This document shows, one piece after another, positions 10,801 to 22,289 of a DNA stretch of 64,000 nt; the first letter of the stretch is position 1; each line of letters starts with the position of its first letter. Source of the stretch: Lindgomyces ingoldianus (taxonomy: Eukaryota > Ascomycota > Dothideomycetes > Pleosporales > Lindgomycetaceae); the NCBI RefSeq assembly GCF_010093535.1, contig NW_022985194.1, forward strand, positions 190,312 to 254,311, in the 5' to 3' direction. The notes under the pieces were generated by a model that searched no databases, had not been told where the DNA came from, and saw nothing but the letters and a program-made list of their open reading frames with translations. Made by a program: the position numbers and the translations under genes.

Positions 10801-12540
10801 TATAAGGGAATTCTTATAAGTATACTTTAAGTTATAACTTCCCTACAGTAGAGATTCTTGCTGCGCTAGTATCTTATAGTTTACCTTAGTATACTGTATA
10901 GTATTAATCTTTAAGAATAAACTGTTCTGCGTATCCTTTAGGTTCTAGGCTGTAGATGTCCTCTATAGTCGCGCAGTAAAGAAATGTAGCATTAGTAAAG
11001 TAGTTAATAATTTTTTTACCTTTTTTTTTATTTAAGTTGTTATTGTTATATAACTTCTTTTTTTTTTACTTTAGTTTACCTTTAAACTTTTAGATATATA
11101 CATTTACCTTCTTATATATTAGTGTCTTGTTATAGAATTCTTTATATAAAGAGATATATTAGCGTTTTGCATAAAATTAATTTATGTAAGAATAATTTAT
11201 TAACTAATATTTTTCCTTATAATAGATAAAGCATTGCTTTAATTATATAAAGAACTATAGTTTAAATAATCCTCTATATCCCCTTAGGCTTCTTTTATGT
11301 TGTTAATAGCTATGTGTATATAGTAAGCTATATTACTTATTAGTGTAGTACACATTCTAGAATTTATTTATAAATGCATTATTTTATTAATTAATTATAA
11401 CCTAAAGTGCTAAATAAAGGTTACTATATAGTGCTTTATATATAAGCTTAATTAAGAACATTGCTTATTTAAGTTTAAGTTACCCTTAGCATGCTTATAT
11501 AATAGTAGTGTAAAGTAGTATCTTACTTTAAAATTATAGACTAAGAGCTTTTTATATAAAAGTAAGTTTATTAATTATAGCTTTAAAAGCTTTATATAAA
11601 GTTTTTATAAAGTTCTTTTACTTACTTTATATAAAGCTTATTATTGTTTAATCTATCTAATACTAGTTATAGTTTACATTAGTATTAAAGTAATTACTAA
11701 GCTGCTTATACAGTAACTTCTATAATTATTCTAGACTAATATTATAAAAGTAGAACATGTATGCGCGCTTTTTAAAGATATTAGGAAAGATGCTTATGTA
11801 TAATGCCTTAAAAATAGTAAGGTGTTAGCAGAGCTTAATAAATACTATAGCCTTATTAGCTAAAATATTATATAGTTGCCCTATATAGTTGTTTTTTTTT
11901 CTTTATGCCTTCTAAAATTATATAACCTTTTTAGGTGTAAGGTTCTCTACTGTAATATCTTATATAGGTAGAAGTTAGTATAGATTGTACAGTAATTAAA
12001 TTATATACAGTAGGTACAAGCTTTAGAGAATCTTATGCAGAGCTATAGCTATAGGAATATGTAGCTGCCTAGTTGTGCTCTTGTACAGTAAGCTATTATA
12101 AGGTAGTTATACTAATTACAGAGAAAGTATTAAGTCTATAAGTAATTTATATAGAGACATCCTCTGTTATGTTAAAGCTAGTAATAGTAGTAATAGTTTT
12201 ATATAATGCTTTAGTAAGATAGTAAACATATGTTCTTCTTTTATAAGTCTATATAGTGTAGTAGCCTTTATTATGTTCTTTTTAAAGCTAATACTTTTAT
12301 TCTATAGAGTAGTAATTAGTTTTTATAGAAATAGTTAGCTAAAATTTTTAAAGTATATAAGCTTTTACTTTATAAAGTTATTTTAAAAGTTCTTAAGTGT
12401 ATATACATCTATTACGCTTAACACGCAGAGTTCTATAATTAAGTTAGCTATGTATAAATTAAGCTTCTTTTTAAGTGTGTTATTTAATAGTTTAATTTTA
12501 TTTACTTAATCTTTAATATTTATCTACTTTGCTAGGGTCT
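7800..12540 (-). pseudogene. Copia-2 gag-pol polyprotein, RIP-inactivated
   Basis: Reverse-strand copy of the Copia-1 coding region. Read on the minus strand, the order is gag (about 12540-11900), integrase (about 11900-9800), RT (RVT_2 type, about 9650-8200) and RNase H (about 8170-7810). The integrase end carries the run PTLLVF-AY, typical of fungal Copia polyproteins, encoded near 9840-9960. The RT active-site block, Thr-Asp-Asp in the family, reads Ile-Asn-Asn here. RNase H keeps a STKCKRVT-like block near 8090. Dozens of TAA/TAG stops are present. Confidence 0.82.
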
Positions 12541-12971
12541 TTGCTAAGATGCCTATAAAAGGTACATATTAGTTATACATTAATATGTTATGCTAGCTAG
12601 TTATAGATAAAGCTAGCGTTGCTTATTACTTTATAGTAGTTAGTTATATGTTGTTGCGCGCTGTCTTACTTCTTATTATACACTGCCTCTAAATAGCTTT
12701 ATGTAAAAAGATAAAATAAACCTCTTAGCATTAAATAAGCACTACTATTTATATAATACTTTTAAATAGTATTATACAAACAGGTTTCTTACTTTTGCTT
12801 AGGTAACTAAATAAAGATTTATAGCTACTTATATATAAATTAAACTCTATCTTTACTCTTGCTAATTTATAGTTAAAGTAGTAAAAAAAAGAATTCTTTT
12901 TATATATAAACTTTTAAATAAAAAGGTATAAAAAAAGCTTTCTTTTTTATAGTATTTAAACTACTAATTAG
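12541..12971 (-). other. Copia-2 leader
   Basis: AT-rich stretch between the 5' LTR and the gag-like frame, matching 6076-6490 of Copia-1. The primer-binding site should be within the first 20 bases next to 12971 on the minus strand (CTAATTAGTAGTTTAAAT), but RIP has hidden any tRNA match. Confidence 0.6.
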
Positions 12972-13237
12972 TGTTAAATAGACTCTCTGCTAGCTAGCAC
13001 TTAGTGTTAGCAAATGCGTATAAGACAGAGAGGTTTGCATAGTATAAACATTACATAGAAGTGTTAGGTAACTAGTGTTAATTACTTCTTATTTTTCCTT
13101 TATACAGAGGAAAAAGGGGATATCTAGATGTTTGCGCACAGAGGTTCGCGCACAAGCATTATGTAACATAGATACGTGATCCTGCTTGTGCGTGATCGCT
13201 CGTATCCAGGCCGCAACGCTGCTGCTGCGTACAGACA
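12972..13237 (-). repeat. 5' LTR of Copia-2 (266 bp)
   Basis: Same length as its partner. The outer right end keeps GTATCCAGGCCGC, lost in the inner copy at 7284-7297. Confidence 0.93.
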
Positions 13238-13242
13238 TAATT

Positions 13243-16200
13243 ACTATATAATCTATACTAACTTTTACTTATATAAGATATTACAGCAGAAAACTTTACG
13301 CCTAAAAAGGTTATATAATTTTAAAAGGCATAAAGAAAGAAAAATAACTATATAAAGCAACTATATAATATTTTAGCTAATAAGGCTATAGTATTTATTA
13401 AGCTTTACTAACACCTTGCTATCTTTAAGGTATTATATATAAGCATCTTTTTTAATATTTTTAAAAAGCGCGCACACATGTTTTACCTTTATAATATTAG
13501 TCTAGAATAATTATAGAAGTTACTGTACAAGCAGCTTAGTAATTACTTTAATACTAACATAAACTATAACTAGTATTAGACAGATTAGATAATAATAAGC
13601 TTTATATAAAGTAAGTAAAAAAACTTTATAAAAACTTTACATAAAGCTTTTAAAGCTATAATTAATAAATTTACTTTTATATAAAAAGCTTTTAGTCTAT
13701 AATTTTAAAGTAAGATACTGCTTTACACTGCTATTATATAAGCATGCTAAGGGTAACTTAAACTTAAATAAGTAATGTTCTTAATTAAGCTTATATATAA
13801 GGCACTATACAGTAACCTCTGTTTAGCACTTTAGGTTATAATTAATTAATAAAATAATGTATTTATAAATAAATTCTAGAATGTGTACTACACTAATAAG
13901 TAATATAGCTTACTACATATATATAGCTATTAACAACATAGAAGAAGCTTAAGAGGATATAAAGAATTATTTAAACTATAGTTCTTTATATAATTAAAGT
14001 AATGCTTTATTTATTATAAAAAAAATATTAGTTAATAAATTATTTTTATATAAATTAATTTTATGTAAAACACTAATATATTTTTTTATATAAAGAATTT
14101 TATAACAAGACACTAACATGTAAAAAAGTAAATATATACATTTAAAAGTTTAAAGGTAAACTAAAGTAAAAAAAAAAAAGTTGCATAATAATAATAACTT
14201 AAATAAAAAGAAAGGTAAGAAGATTATTAACTACTTTACTAATGCTATATTTCTTTATTACGTGACTGTAGAGAACATCTACAGCCTAGAACCTAAAAGA
14301 TATGTAAAATAGTTTATCCTTAAAAATTAATACTATATAGTATACTAAAGTAAACTATAGAATACTAGTATAGTAAAGATCTCTACTATAAAGAAGTTAT
14401 AACTTAAAGCATACCTATAAGAATTCTCTTATACAAAAGTAGACTAGACACTAAGAAAGAAAAGTATTAGCTTTAAAAAATAAAAATTAATAAAATTAAT
14501 TAGTACTATATAAATTACTAACTTAGTTAGTAACATAACATATTACATTCTAGAGACTTTAACACTATTTCTGCTATTACTAGCAGATGCTAACTAACTT
14601 AGGGCATACTTTAATAATATTTTAAATGTTATTATATATAAAAATAAAACTACTATTTTTATTATATAAAAATAAAAACACTTTTTTTTTAATATTAGTA
14701 AAAAAAAATTTATGTCTTTTTTTACTAAATTAGAACTTTACTACTTTTACTACTAATTTAAACACCTCTGCATAAAAAGACTCTAGAAGATGCTAACTAG
14801 CGCTAGCTACAACATTAATGCTGTAGTGCTAGAAAAGATTAAGAAGTTTTACTACCTCTACTAATTATATAACTAAGCCCTATAAAAATTTAAGTTTATA
14901 ATTAAAAATAACACTTACTTTAACTATAAAGTTATTATTAATGTTATATAAATTAATAATAAAGATGTTTTATATATTATTAATATAAACACATTATTTT
15001 AGGCTGCTACATTTCTAAAATCTATGTCTACATAAAATACCTAGGATGCACTGTGCAAATGCTAGATTAACACTTATTAAAAACTTTTAGACTATATTAT
15101 GTATAACTTTAGTATAAACTTTACTTTAAAGGATTTTTAAGCTTATGCAAAAATTATAAAAGCTACATGTAGGCAGATGCCTGTAGAAGCACATTAGGTA
15201 GTTAGAAAGGTTAAGCGCGCGCATACACCTCTCTAATAAGTGTTTAACATTTTAAAGACTAAGCTAGGTAACTGTACAAATAATAAGGCTATTCTGCAGA
15301 TAGTAGTTAAGGCTCTAAACAACATAGCTAGCCTATATAGTCTAGTACCCACGCTGCTAGTCTTTAGAGTATACTTAAAAATTAACCTAAACTCTTTACT
15401 ATTACTAGACATTATTACATAAGTAAGCACTATATAAAAAGTAATAAAGATACTTTAAAAAAACTATATAAAAGTAAACATTAACTATATAATTAACACT
15501 TATAATAGCCTTATAATATATAAAGTTCTTAACCTTTCTCTTAGCTTAGAAATTATAGCATAAAGAGAGAAAAAAGGCTAGACTAGCCTATATAAGATTA
15601 AAAGCATTAAAAAGAAAAACATTATTATTAAAAAAAAATAGCCTACTAAAGCTTTAATATACATAAGTTAAACTATACTATAAGAAAAAAAAAAAGATAA
15701 CTTACTTATAATAAATAACTTAGATAAACTAATCTCTATATAAAAAGATTTTTTAAAGAAAAGAAAAAAAAAACAGCCTTATAAAAATATTATAAAGGTA
15801 GAACTAAAGCCTACTATAAACTAAGCCCCTTAGAATAGTAATGCTGCACTAGTGTAAAGAGAAGATATAAATACTAAAAAAAGTAAAAGGTAAAGAAAAC
15901 TTACATAAAGTCTAGACTAAGTATTTTTAACTTAGAAAAAAAAAGATAATTAGGCCTTATCTATTAAGCTTTATATAAATAGTGTAATTACTATACTTAA
16001 AAAACTATTTAAGAAATTAAACTATATAAAAATAGACACTTTAATTACTAATAGCACTTTTAAAGTTATAGTGTATAACTTAATAAAGTATAAAAGTTAG
16101 ATTTTTAACCTCTGCCTTATATAAAAAGTAAAAGGCAAAATAACTTAACTATATAAGAAATTCTGCCTAGTGTTTACTAGCTACTTAAATAAAAAAAAGA

Positions 16201-17540
16201 AAGAAATTCTTACTTAGTTACTAACTATTTAAAAAATAAGCTAAAGACTACTTTTAGCTATAAAAGTAAGCCTAAAAGCTATATACAAAATGCATTTTAA
16301 ACTGCGTAATATTATATAAGTATATATTTAATTAATAGATAAGCTTATGCGCACGCTATACATAAAGCTACTAAAGAAGATGCACTAAAGCTTTCTACTA
16401 AATATAATACTCTAGGTTGTATAACTCTTATATAGAGCTGCTAAATTAGGACTGTATTAGTTTAAAACATACTATAACTACTATAAAAAAAAGCTATACA
16501 TATACATCTTTTTATATAACTCTTACTTTTTAATTACTAATAAAAGAGAGTATACTTTTAGTATTACTAGCTTATAAACAGATAACACTTTAAGTATTAT
16601 AATAAAAAATTTTATATAAAAAGAAAAAAAAAACTATAAAAAGTAAAGTTTTATATAAAAAGTAAAACTATTTTAGTAAAAAAGTAGCTTATTAAGTTTA
16701 ATAGTAAAAAGATTAAACTTACACATAATATAGTAGTTTTTACTTAAAAAAAATAAGTAAGCTACCTTTATATAATTAACTTAAAAAATAAAAATGCTGC
16801 ATAATAATATATTAAGTAATATGTAAAAGAGGTATATATTATATTTATATATTAACTAGAGGCAGTATTTAACTTATCTATTACTACATAAACTACAGAC
16901 CTTTTATATAATAATATTAACACACTTAATGCATAAATCTAATAGTAGATAGATAATAGTAAGCATAGTTTTACTTTTTTACTATTATAGCTTAATTATG
17001 TAAAGCTGTTTATCTTTATAAATAAATTATTTACTAATAATAAAAACTTTAGCTTATAGCTAGAATTTTTAATTATATTAAGTAATAAAAACTATATAAA
17101 GTAAAGTAACTACTTTAAAATACTAGGCAACATTATACACTAGAATTCTACTAAGTGTAAAAGAGTAACTAGAAGTGTCCTTACTAGTAAACTATATAAT
17201 ATAGTTAAAAAGTTTAATAATGTAATTACTTTTAGTATAACTTTATAGTAAATTATATAAACACTTAAACTACTACTAATTTTAGTAGTAATTTATATAA
17301 ATTTAAGGTTTTTATATAATTACCTTATTAAGCTAAGCACTACTAGTAAAAAGTAACTTATAATTAACATTATATTACTTTATAAATTATATAAGAAAAA
17401 AGAAATTACTAAAATAAAGTAAATTAATAGTAAAAATAACTTAGTAAATGTATATATAAAGAAAACACTAAACTAAGCTTTTTAATTATTAGTTCTAACT
17501 AACTACCTCTCTGTCTAGATAGAAGCATCTATAGACTAGC
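13243..17540 (+). pseudogene. Copia-1 pol polyprotein: integrase, RT (RVT_2), RNase H
   Basis: Continuation of the frame cut at 7051. Integrase covers about 13300-15430: the open stretch 15240-15422 encodes its end with the family signature PTLLVF. A VWREKKGWTG-like block follows near 15530-15580 (Trp codons now stops). RVT_2-type reverse transcriptase lies at about 15960-16950: blocks for the primer-binding face (IYKMHF-LRN near 16280) and the active site QTD-D, now Gln-Thr-Asp-Asn at 16578-16586. RNase H covers about 17040-17480 with STKCKRVTRSVLTSKLYN. The protein would copy and integrate the element, but stops occur about every 10-30 codons. Confidence 0.85.
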
Positions 17541-17911
17541 TAGATCCTATGCGCAAAGATGCCTTAAACTAACTAGACTAATAACACCTTTATATAAGGC
17601 CTATTTTTTTTTTTTTTTTTTTTATATTATACACACTTATTTTTCTTATTATAAGGATCTGTTACTGTTAGCACTATATAAAAAAAAAAAGAGCTAGGGA
17701 ATTATATAGTAAGGCTTAGAAAGTAAAAAATAAAGAAAAGAAAAGCTATTTATATAGCATAACTAGCCTATTCTAACACACAGCATTACTAAAGTAAGTC
17801 CTAATAAATAAAGTAAAGTAAAGGCAGAACATAATTAGATAAACCTACATAGACAAAAAAGAGGTAACATGTATAAAAGGTAACTTTTTAAATAAAAAGA
17901 AAAGTTGCTAG
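17541..17911 (+). other. Copia-1 3' untranslated region
   Basis: Shared with Copia-2. It contains a T-run near 17607-17624 and ends in AAAAAGAAAAGTTGCTAG directly before the 3' LTR, the likely polypurine tract. No coding frame is visible. Confidence 0.65.
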
Positions 17912-18177
17912 TGTCTATACACAGCAGCAGCGTTACAGCCTAGATATAAGCAATCACGCACAAGCAGGATCACGTATCTATGTTACATAATGCTTGTGCG
18001 CGAACCTCTGTGCGTAAATATCTAGATATCCCCCTTTTTCTTTGTATAAAGGAAAAATAAAAAGTAATTAACACTAGTTACCTAACACCTCTGTGCAATG
18101 TTTACACTGTGCAAACCTCTCTGTCTTGTACGCATTTACTGACACTAAGTGCTAGCTAGCAGAGAGTCTATTTAACA
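17912..18177 (+). repeat. 3' LTR of Copia-1 (266 bp)
   Basis: Starts TGTCTATACACAGC and ends CTATTTAACA. It differs from the 5' LTR mainly by TGR to TAR and YCA to YTA changes at the inward (left) end. Followed by TTAAA. Confidence 0.93.
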
Positions 18178-18182
18178 TTAAA

Positions 18183-19979
18183 TATATTTTAGATTTTATT
18201 AATAAGTCTATTTACATTTATTACTTATATAAATTAATAAGTTAGTTAAGGAGTATTTAAAAGTAGTTTAAATTTTATTTAAAGGTAGTATTTATAGTTT
18301 GCTAAAAATAAAGATACTTATATTAATTTAAATGTTATGTTATTAGCTTTAAACTATGCTATAGCTAACTATTTTACCTAGTTATCCTACTAGTAGGTTA
18401 TGTACACTTATAGGACTTATTTTATTACAGTATTTATGTTCTTAGTCTAGCTGTTAGTCTCTAGGTAAAAAGCTGTAGATAAATAAAGAATAATTTAGAG
18501 CTATTTATAAAGTTTATTTTAAAAGGCTAAGACAAACTGCGTACCTCTATCTAATATAATTATATTAGGTAGGCTATAGTAAACCTATACATATTAGTAG
18601 AATAACTAGGCTATATTAGGGGCAGTTATAAAGGAACATAGTATTAAGTGCTAATACTTAGTTAAGTAATTAACAACTACTATAATATTTATATACTTTT
18701 TAAATAAAGGTAAGTCTATAATAAAATTAATTAATATGTCTTTTTAAGCTTATTTAAGAATTAGAAGCAGTTTAAGCAGGCTATTATACTTTTTTTAAAA
18801 GGCCTTTACTTTACAGTAAGTATAGCAACATAATACATATTAGCGTATAGTATAGAACATGCAGGGCTAGTAGTACTCTCTCTGTAGTAGGTTAAGAGTC
18901 TTTTCTCTGCCTAGGTGTCTTTTAATAGGCAAGTTGTGTATAATTTAGAGTAGTTTAATTCTTAGTTTATTAAAATTAAAAATTATAAGTTAGTTATAGT
19001 AATACAGCTTACTATTTTAGTTTTTATAGTTAGCTAGTGTTACCTTTTTTTAACTAACTAGCGCTATTTTAAAGCAGGTCTAAAGTTTCTTAGATAAATT
19101 TATTATTTAAATACTTATTAGTAATAATTTAATTAATTATTTAATCTATTTTATTTAAGTTAAGGTTTAAAAATAGCTTAGGTTAAAGTAGAGTTTAGTG
19201 TTAAGCCTTTTACACTTTTTTTTAAGTAAAGATGTTTTAAAATTACTTTATAAAGGCATCTAGTTTCCCTTTATTTTAACTAAGATAATAAGTAATTTTA
19301 AAATTAAAATAAGATAAGTATTTAAACTAATAAGCTTATTAGTAGCTAAGTTGTTTTATAGTTATAAAGTACTATAAGTTCTTATAGTTAGATAGAACCT
19401 GTATTAGATGCGCTGCACCTTCTAGTTTAGGTTGCTATTATTTAAAGTAGTATACTATAGTAAGTAATTTTTTATTATAGATCTTATAATTACTTTTTAT
19501 AAAGCTTATTCTTTTTAAAAAGTATGCAATAGGCCTAATAGTCCTGTCTAGCTTAGTCTAGAAAAGAACTTCTACTACTATATAGTCTAAGGCATTAGCT
19601 TCTACAAGTATTAGTAGTTTAAAGTTAAAGTAGTAGAGTATTAAGGCTTTAGTAAAAGCTTTTTTTAGTTAGTTAAAAAACTATTAGTAATTTAAGTTAA
19701 AGTTAAATTAAATTCTTTTTTTAGTAAGTTTAATTATAAGGCTTACTTACTATAAAAAGTTATTAATAAATTATTAGTAAAAGTTAGTAAATTTTATAAA
19801 GGCTTAAATATTTTTTATATCTTTTAAGTATTACTAATCTAGCACAGTCTAAACCTTAATAGGGTTTATTTAAATGCTATCTATAAAGATTATATATTCT
19901 AAATATGTAACTTTTAATTAGTAGAACTTACATTTGTCTACATTAAGTTATAGACTTACTTCTTTTATAGCCTTTAGCA
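18183..19979 (-). pseudogene. Gypsy-B1 RNase H and integrase, RIP-inactivated
   Basis: The minus-strand frame continues from 27219. The right end (about 19980-19850) encodes the RT thumb (LQLNVDKCKF is at the join). RNase H follows at about 19700-19290 with blocks corresponding to the family VEANALD and YNKKLLTIVYYFK. Integrase occupies the left part (about 19250-18183). The residues are typical of Ty3/Gypsy pol, and the frame is broken by many TAA/TAG. Bounded by the target duplications of Copia-1 (TTAAA) and Gypsy-C (CTAGG). Confidence 0.8.
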
Positions 19980-19984
19980 CTAGG

Positions 19985-20290
19985 TGTAACGATTCTCATG
20001 AATCGTTCCATCTCGGGTCGCCCGGAACCTATCCGAAGGGTCTCCGTATCGGCTCCGACCCTGGCTCGACCCTGACTTAACTCTGCCCAGCCCCCTGCTG
20101 TTACCCCTATTCCCTTATGTATTTAGTTGCACCTTGCCCTGTAGCTAGCTTAGTAGTTTTCTGATATCCTACGTACAAGGCCTATAGGTGTTATTGGTAT
20201 TCCTAGGTCTCTAAGTCCCTACGCACTCCCATATGCCTCTAAGTAGATTTATACTGCATTTAGACCTATTGTCTTGCCTGCGCTGTTACA
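19985..20290 (+). repeat. 5' LTR of Gypsy-C (306 bp)
   Basis: Starts TGTAACGATTCTCATG and ends GCGCTGTTACA. The first 120 bp are GC-rich (ATCTCGGGTCGCCCGGAACC) with many intact YCR sites. The right 60 bp are mutated compared with the 3' LTR (TGCATTTAGACC against CGCATTCGGACC). Confidence 0.95.
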
Positions 20291-20359
20291 TTATATTAGA
20301 AAACTTGCTTTTACTAGTAACAGCTTTATTATAATATTGCATTAATTATTTATTTAACT

Positions 20360-21890
20360 ATGTCTAACTCTAAAAAGCGTCTAATTTAGTTTAGGTTACT
20401 GTTTTTACACACTGTTACATTAAATTATTTAGTTAGTATAGACAGGATCCTAGAAACCTTCTGTTAACTAAAGCCTTTAAGTTTAAAACTTTCTATCCCC
20501 TGTAATTAAAATTACCTTTAAAAAAGTTATAAAAAGTGCGCTAAGGTAAAAACTTAAAGACTACTAATAACTTATTAGAATTAGAGATAACTACTAATGC
20601 CTAACTTTTAACTACTATTAGATCTTATTATAAAGACTGTAACCTGTTCTAGCTGCAGCTAAGGCAAGATACCTGCTTTTAAAACTAAACTACTACTAAC
20701 CTTAACAGCTAAACTCTCTTTTATAGGACTAAAAGCTAAAAACCTACTAGATTTAAAGTTAAACCCTAGCAGCATAGCTTTTAAAGACTAAGTTACTTAA
20801 TTAAGGGCATAAATTAAACAGCTAACTAGATTAAAAACTATTAGTCCTAATTATCCCCTACTAACTACTAAATTACTCTTAATAATGCCTTAAATTACTC
20901 TTACTACATTAATAGCAAGAGACTTTTTAGGCACCTTTAAGCTCTCTTAAAGCTACCTTACTACATACATGCTTAAGATTAAGAACTTTATAGATAGCAA
21001 AGAACTTATGTTTAAATAATAGTAAGCCTTTATTATAGATAGACTTAACATTAATGCAGATTACTATTAGAGTAAGCGCGCACACATAGCGTTAGTATAG
21101 GGACACACTGCTAGTATCGCGAAGGAATACCTAGAGCCTAGATACCTAGCTAAATTAAATTACTTTTAGTTTAGAAACATAAAAAAAATAATTAAGCTCT
21201 TATAAACTTACTTTATTACTAGTAATAAAGAGATAAAGGTGTAATAAGTGTTTTAAACTTTAAAGATAAGTAAAGAAGAAGTGTTCTTTACTTTTAAAGC
21301 TTACTTTATTAGTGCTGCTGTTAAAAGGTTTATATTAAAGTTAAAATAGTTCTTTTACTTATAGAAGAAGATACTGCCTAGCCTAAAAGTACTAAACTTA
21401 GGTTTTAAACACACTTAAAAAAGCTCTTTTAAGATAATAGTAGCCTACTTAACAGCTTATAACATAGAAAGAAGGAACACTTTTGCTATTTTAAAGTAAA
21501 CTATTAATCTTACTTAATAGTCTACTGTTAGACCTAGTATAGATTAGTCTTAGAAAGTTTCTAGTAATACATCTAAGGTAGTATACTATTCTAGTGCACC
21601 CTAACCTGCACCTCTATTAGTACCCTAGTCTATGTTAGTTACCTATAGACAATCTAGCTAAACACTTGCCCTAGAAAGACAGACAACTCTTAGCAACTAT
21701 TATAATTATAGAAAACTAAGACATTTTACTAGCAACTGCCCTATCCCTAAAGTATAAGAAATAAAGGTAGAGCAGTAAGATTTTAAAGAAAAATTTATAA
21801 ATATAAATAATTTTAATTTAGATGCCTTCTAGATAAAAAACAGTAACACCTAGAAAAACTCTTTATTCTAGGCTTAAGTAAGTATAATTT
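20360..21890 (+). pseudogene. Gypsy-C gag, RIP-inactivated
   Basis: Starts at an ATG 70 bp after the LTR (MSNSKKRLI then stop). One frame can be followed for about 500 codons with TAA/TAG interruptions. A CCHC zinc knuckle lies at 21698-21739: the first and second Cys codons are now TAT (Tyr) and the Gly codons AGA, while His and the last Cys survive. The protein would form the particle core and bind RNA. The start is chosen because it is the first ATG after the leader and the frame runs on to the knuckle. Confidence 0.75.
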
Positions 21891-22289
21891 ATTAAACATT
21901 AATTTATTACACTTATTTAGAGAAAAACACTTTTAAGTTTTTACTATTTTATATTTAAAAAGCATTAGAGTCTGTTTAAATTCTTTAGTTAATACTAGTG
22001 CTTATAGTTTTTTATTTATTAACTTACTAACTACTAAGTTATTATTTTAATGCTTTTATATCTTTATCTAACACTTACTATTTAAAGTTATAGTTAAGGG
22101 CTTTTAAGATTAGATCTAAGTCCCTATCTACTAGTATATCTGCTTGTATATGTAAATTAATAGGAGAAGCATCTAAAACCACTTCTTTATTATTATAGAC
22201 CTTAGCTCTTAGGATTGCATTATTAGCATTAAATAGTTATGTTGTTTTAAACTTTATCTAGATATAAAAAGAAATTAGATTATATAGCC

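Larger units (their letters stand above)
7052..13237 (-). mobile_element. Copia-2: intact-length Ty1/Copia inserted in Copia-1
   Basis: Innermost element of the stack. 266-bp LTRs at 7052-7317 and 12972-13237 are flanked by TAATT (7047-7051 and 13238-13242). Length 6186 bp with no further insertion. It is in reverse orientation to Copia-1, so the two form a large inverted repeat. All genes carry stops. Confidence 0.95.
5810..18177 (+). mobile_element. Copia-1: Ty1/Copia retrotransposon inserted in Gypsy-B1
   Basis: Two 266-bp LTRs (5810-6075 and 17912-18177) flanked by TTAAA (5805-5809 and 18178-18182). The interior is 6076-7051 plus 13238-17911, separated by Copia-2 inserted in the opposite orientation. 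Own length is about 6.18 kb, almost identical to Copia-2. The order integrase, RT, RNase H assigns it to Ty1/Copia. Confidence 0.94.

Noticed and set aside
15233..15430. 65-codon minus-strand frame opposite the integrase stretch
   Set aside because: Shadow of the real Copia-1 integrase frame at 15240-15422, which shows the family signature.
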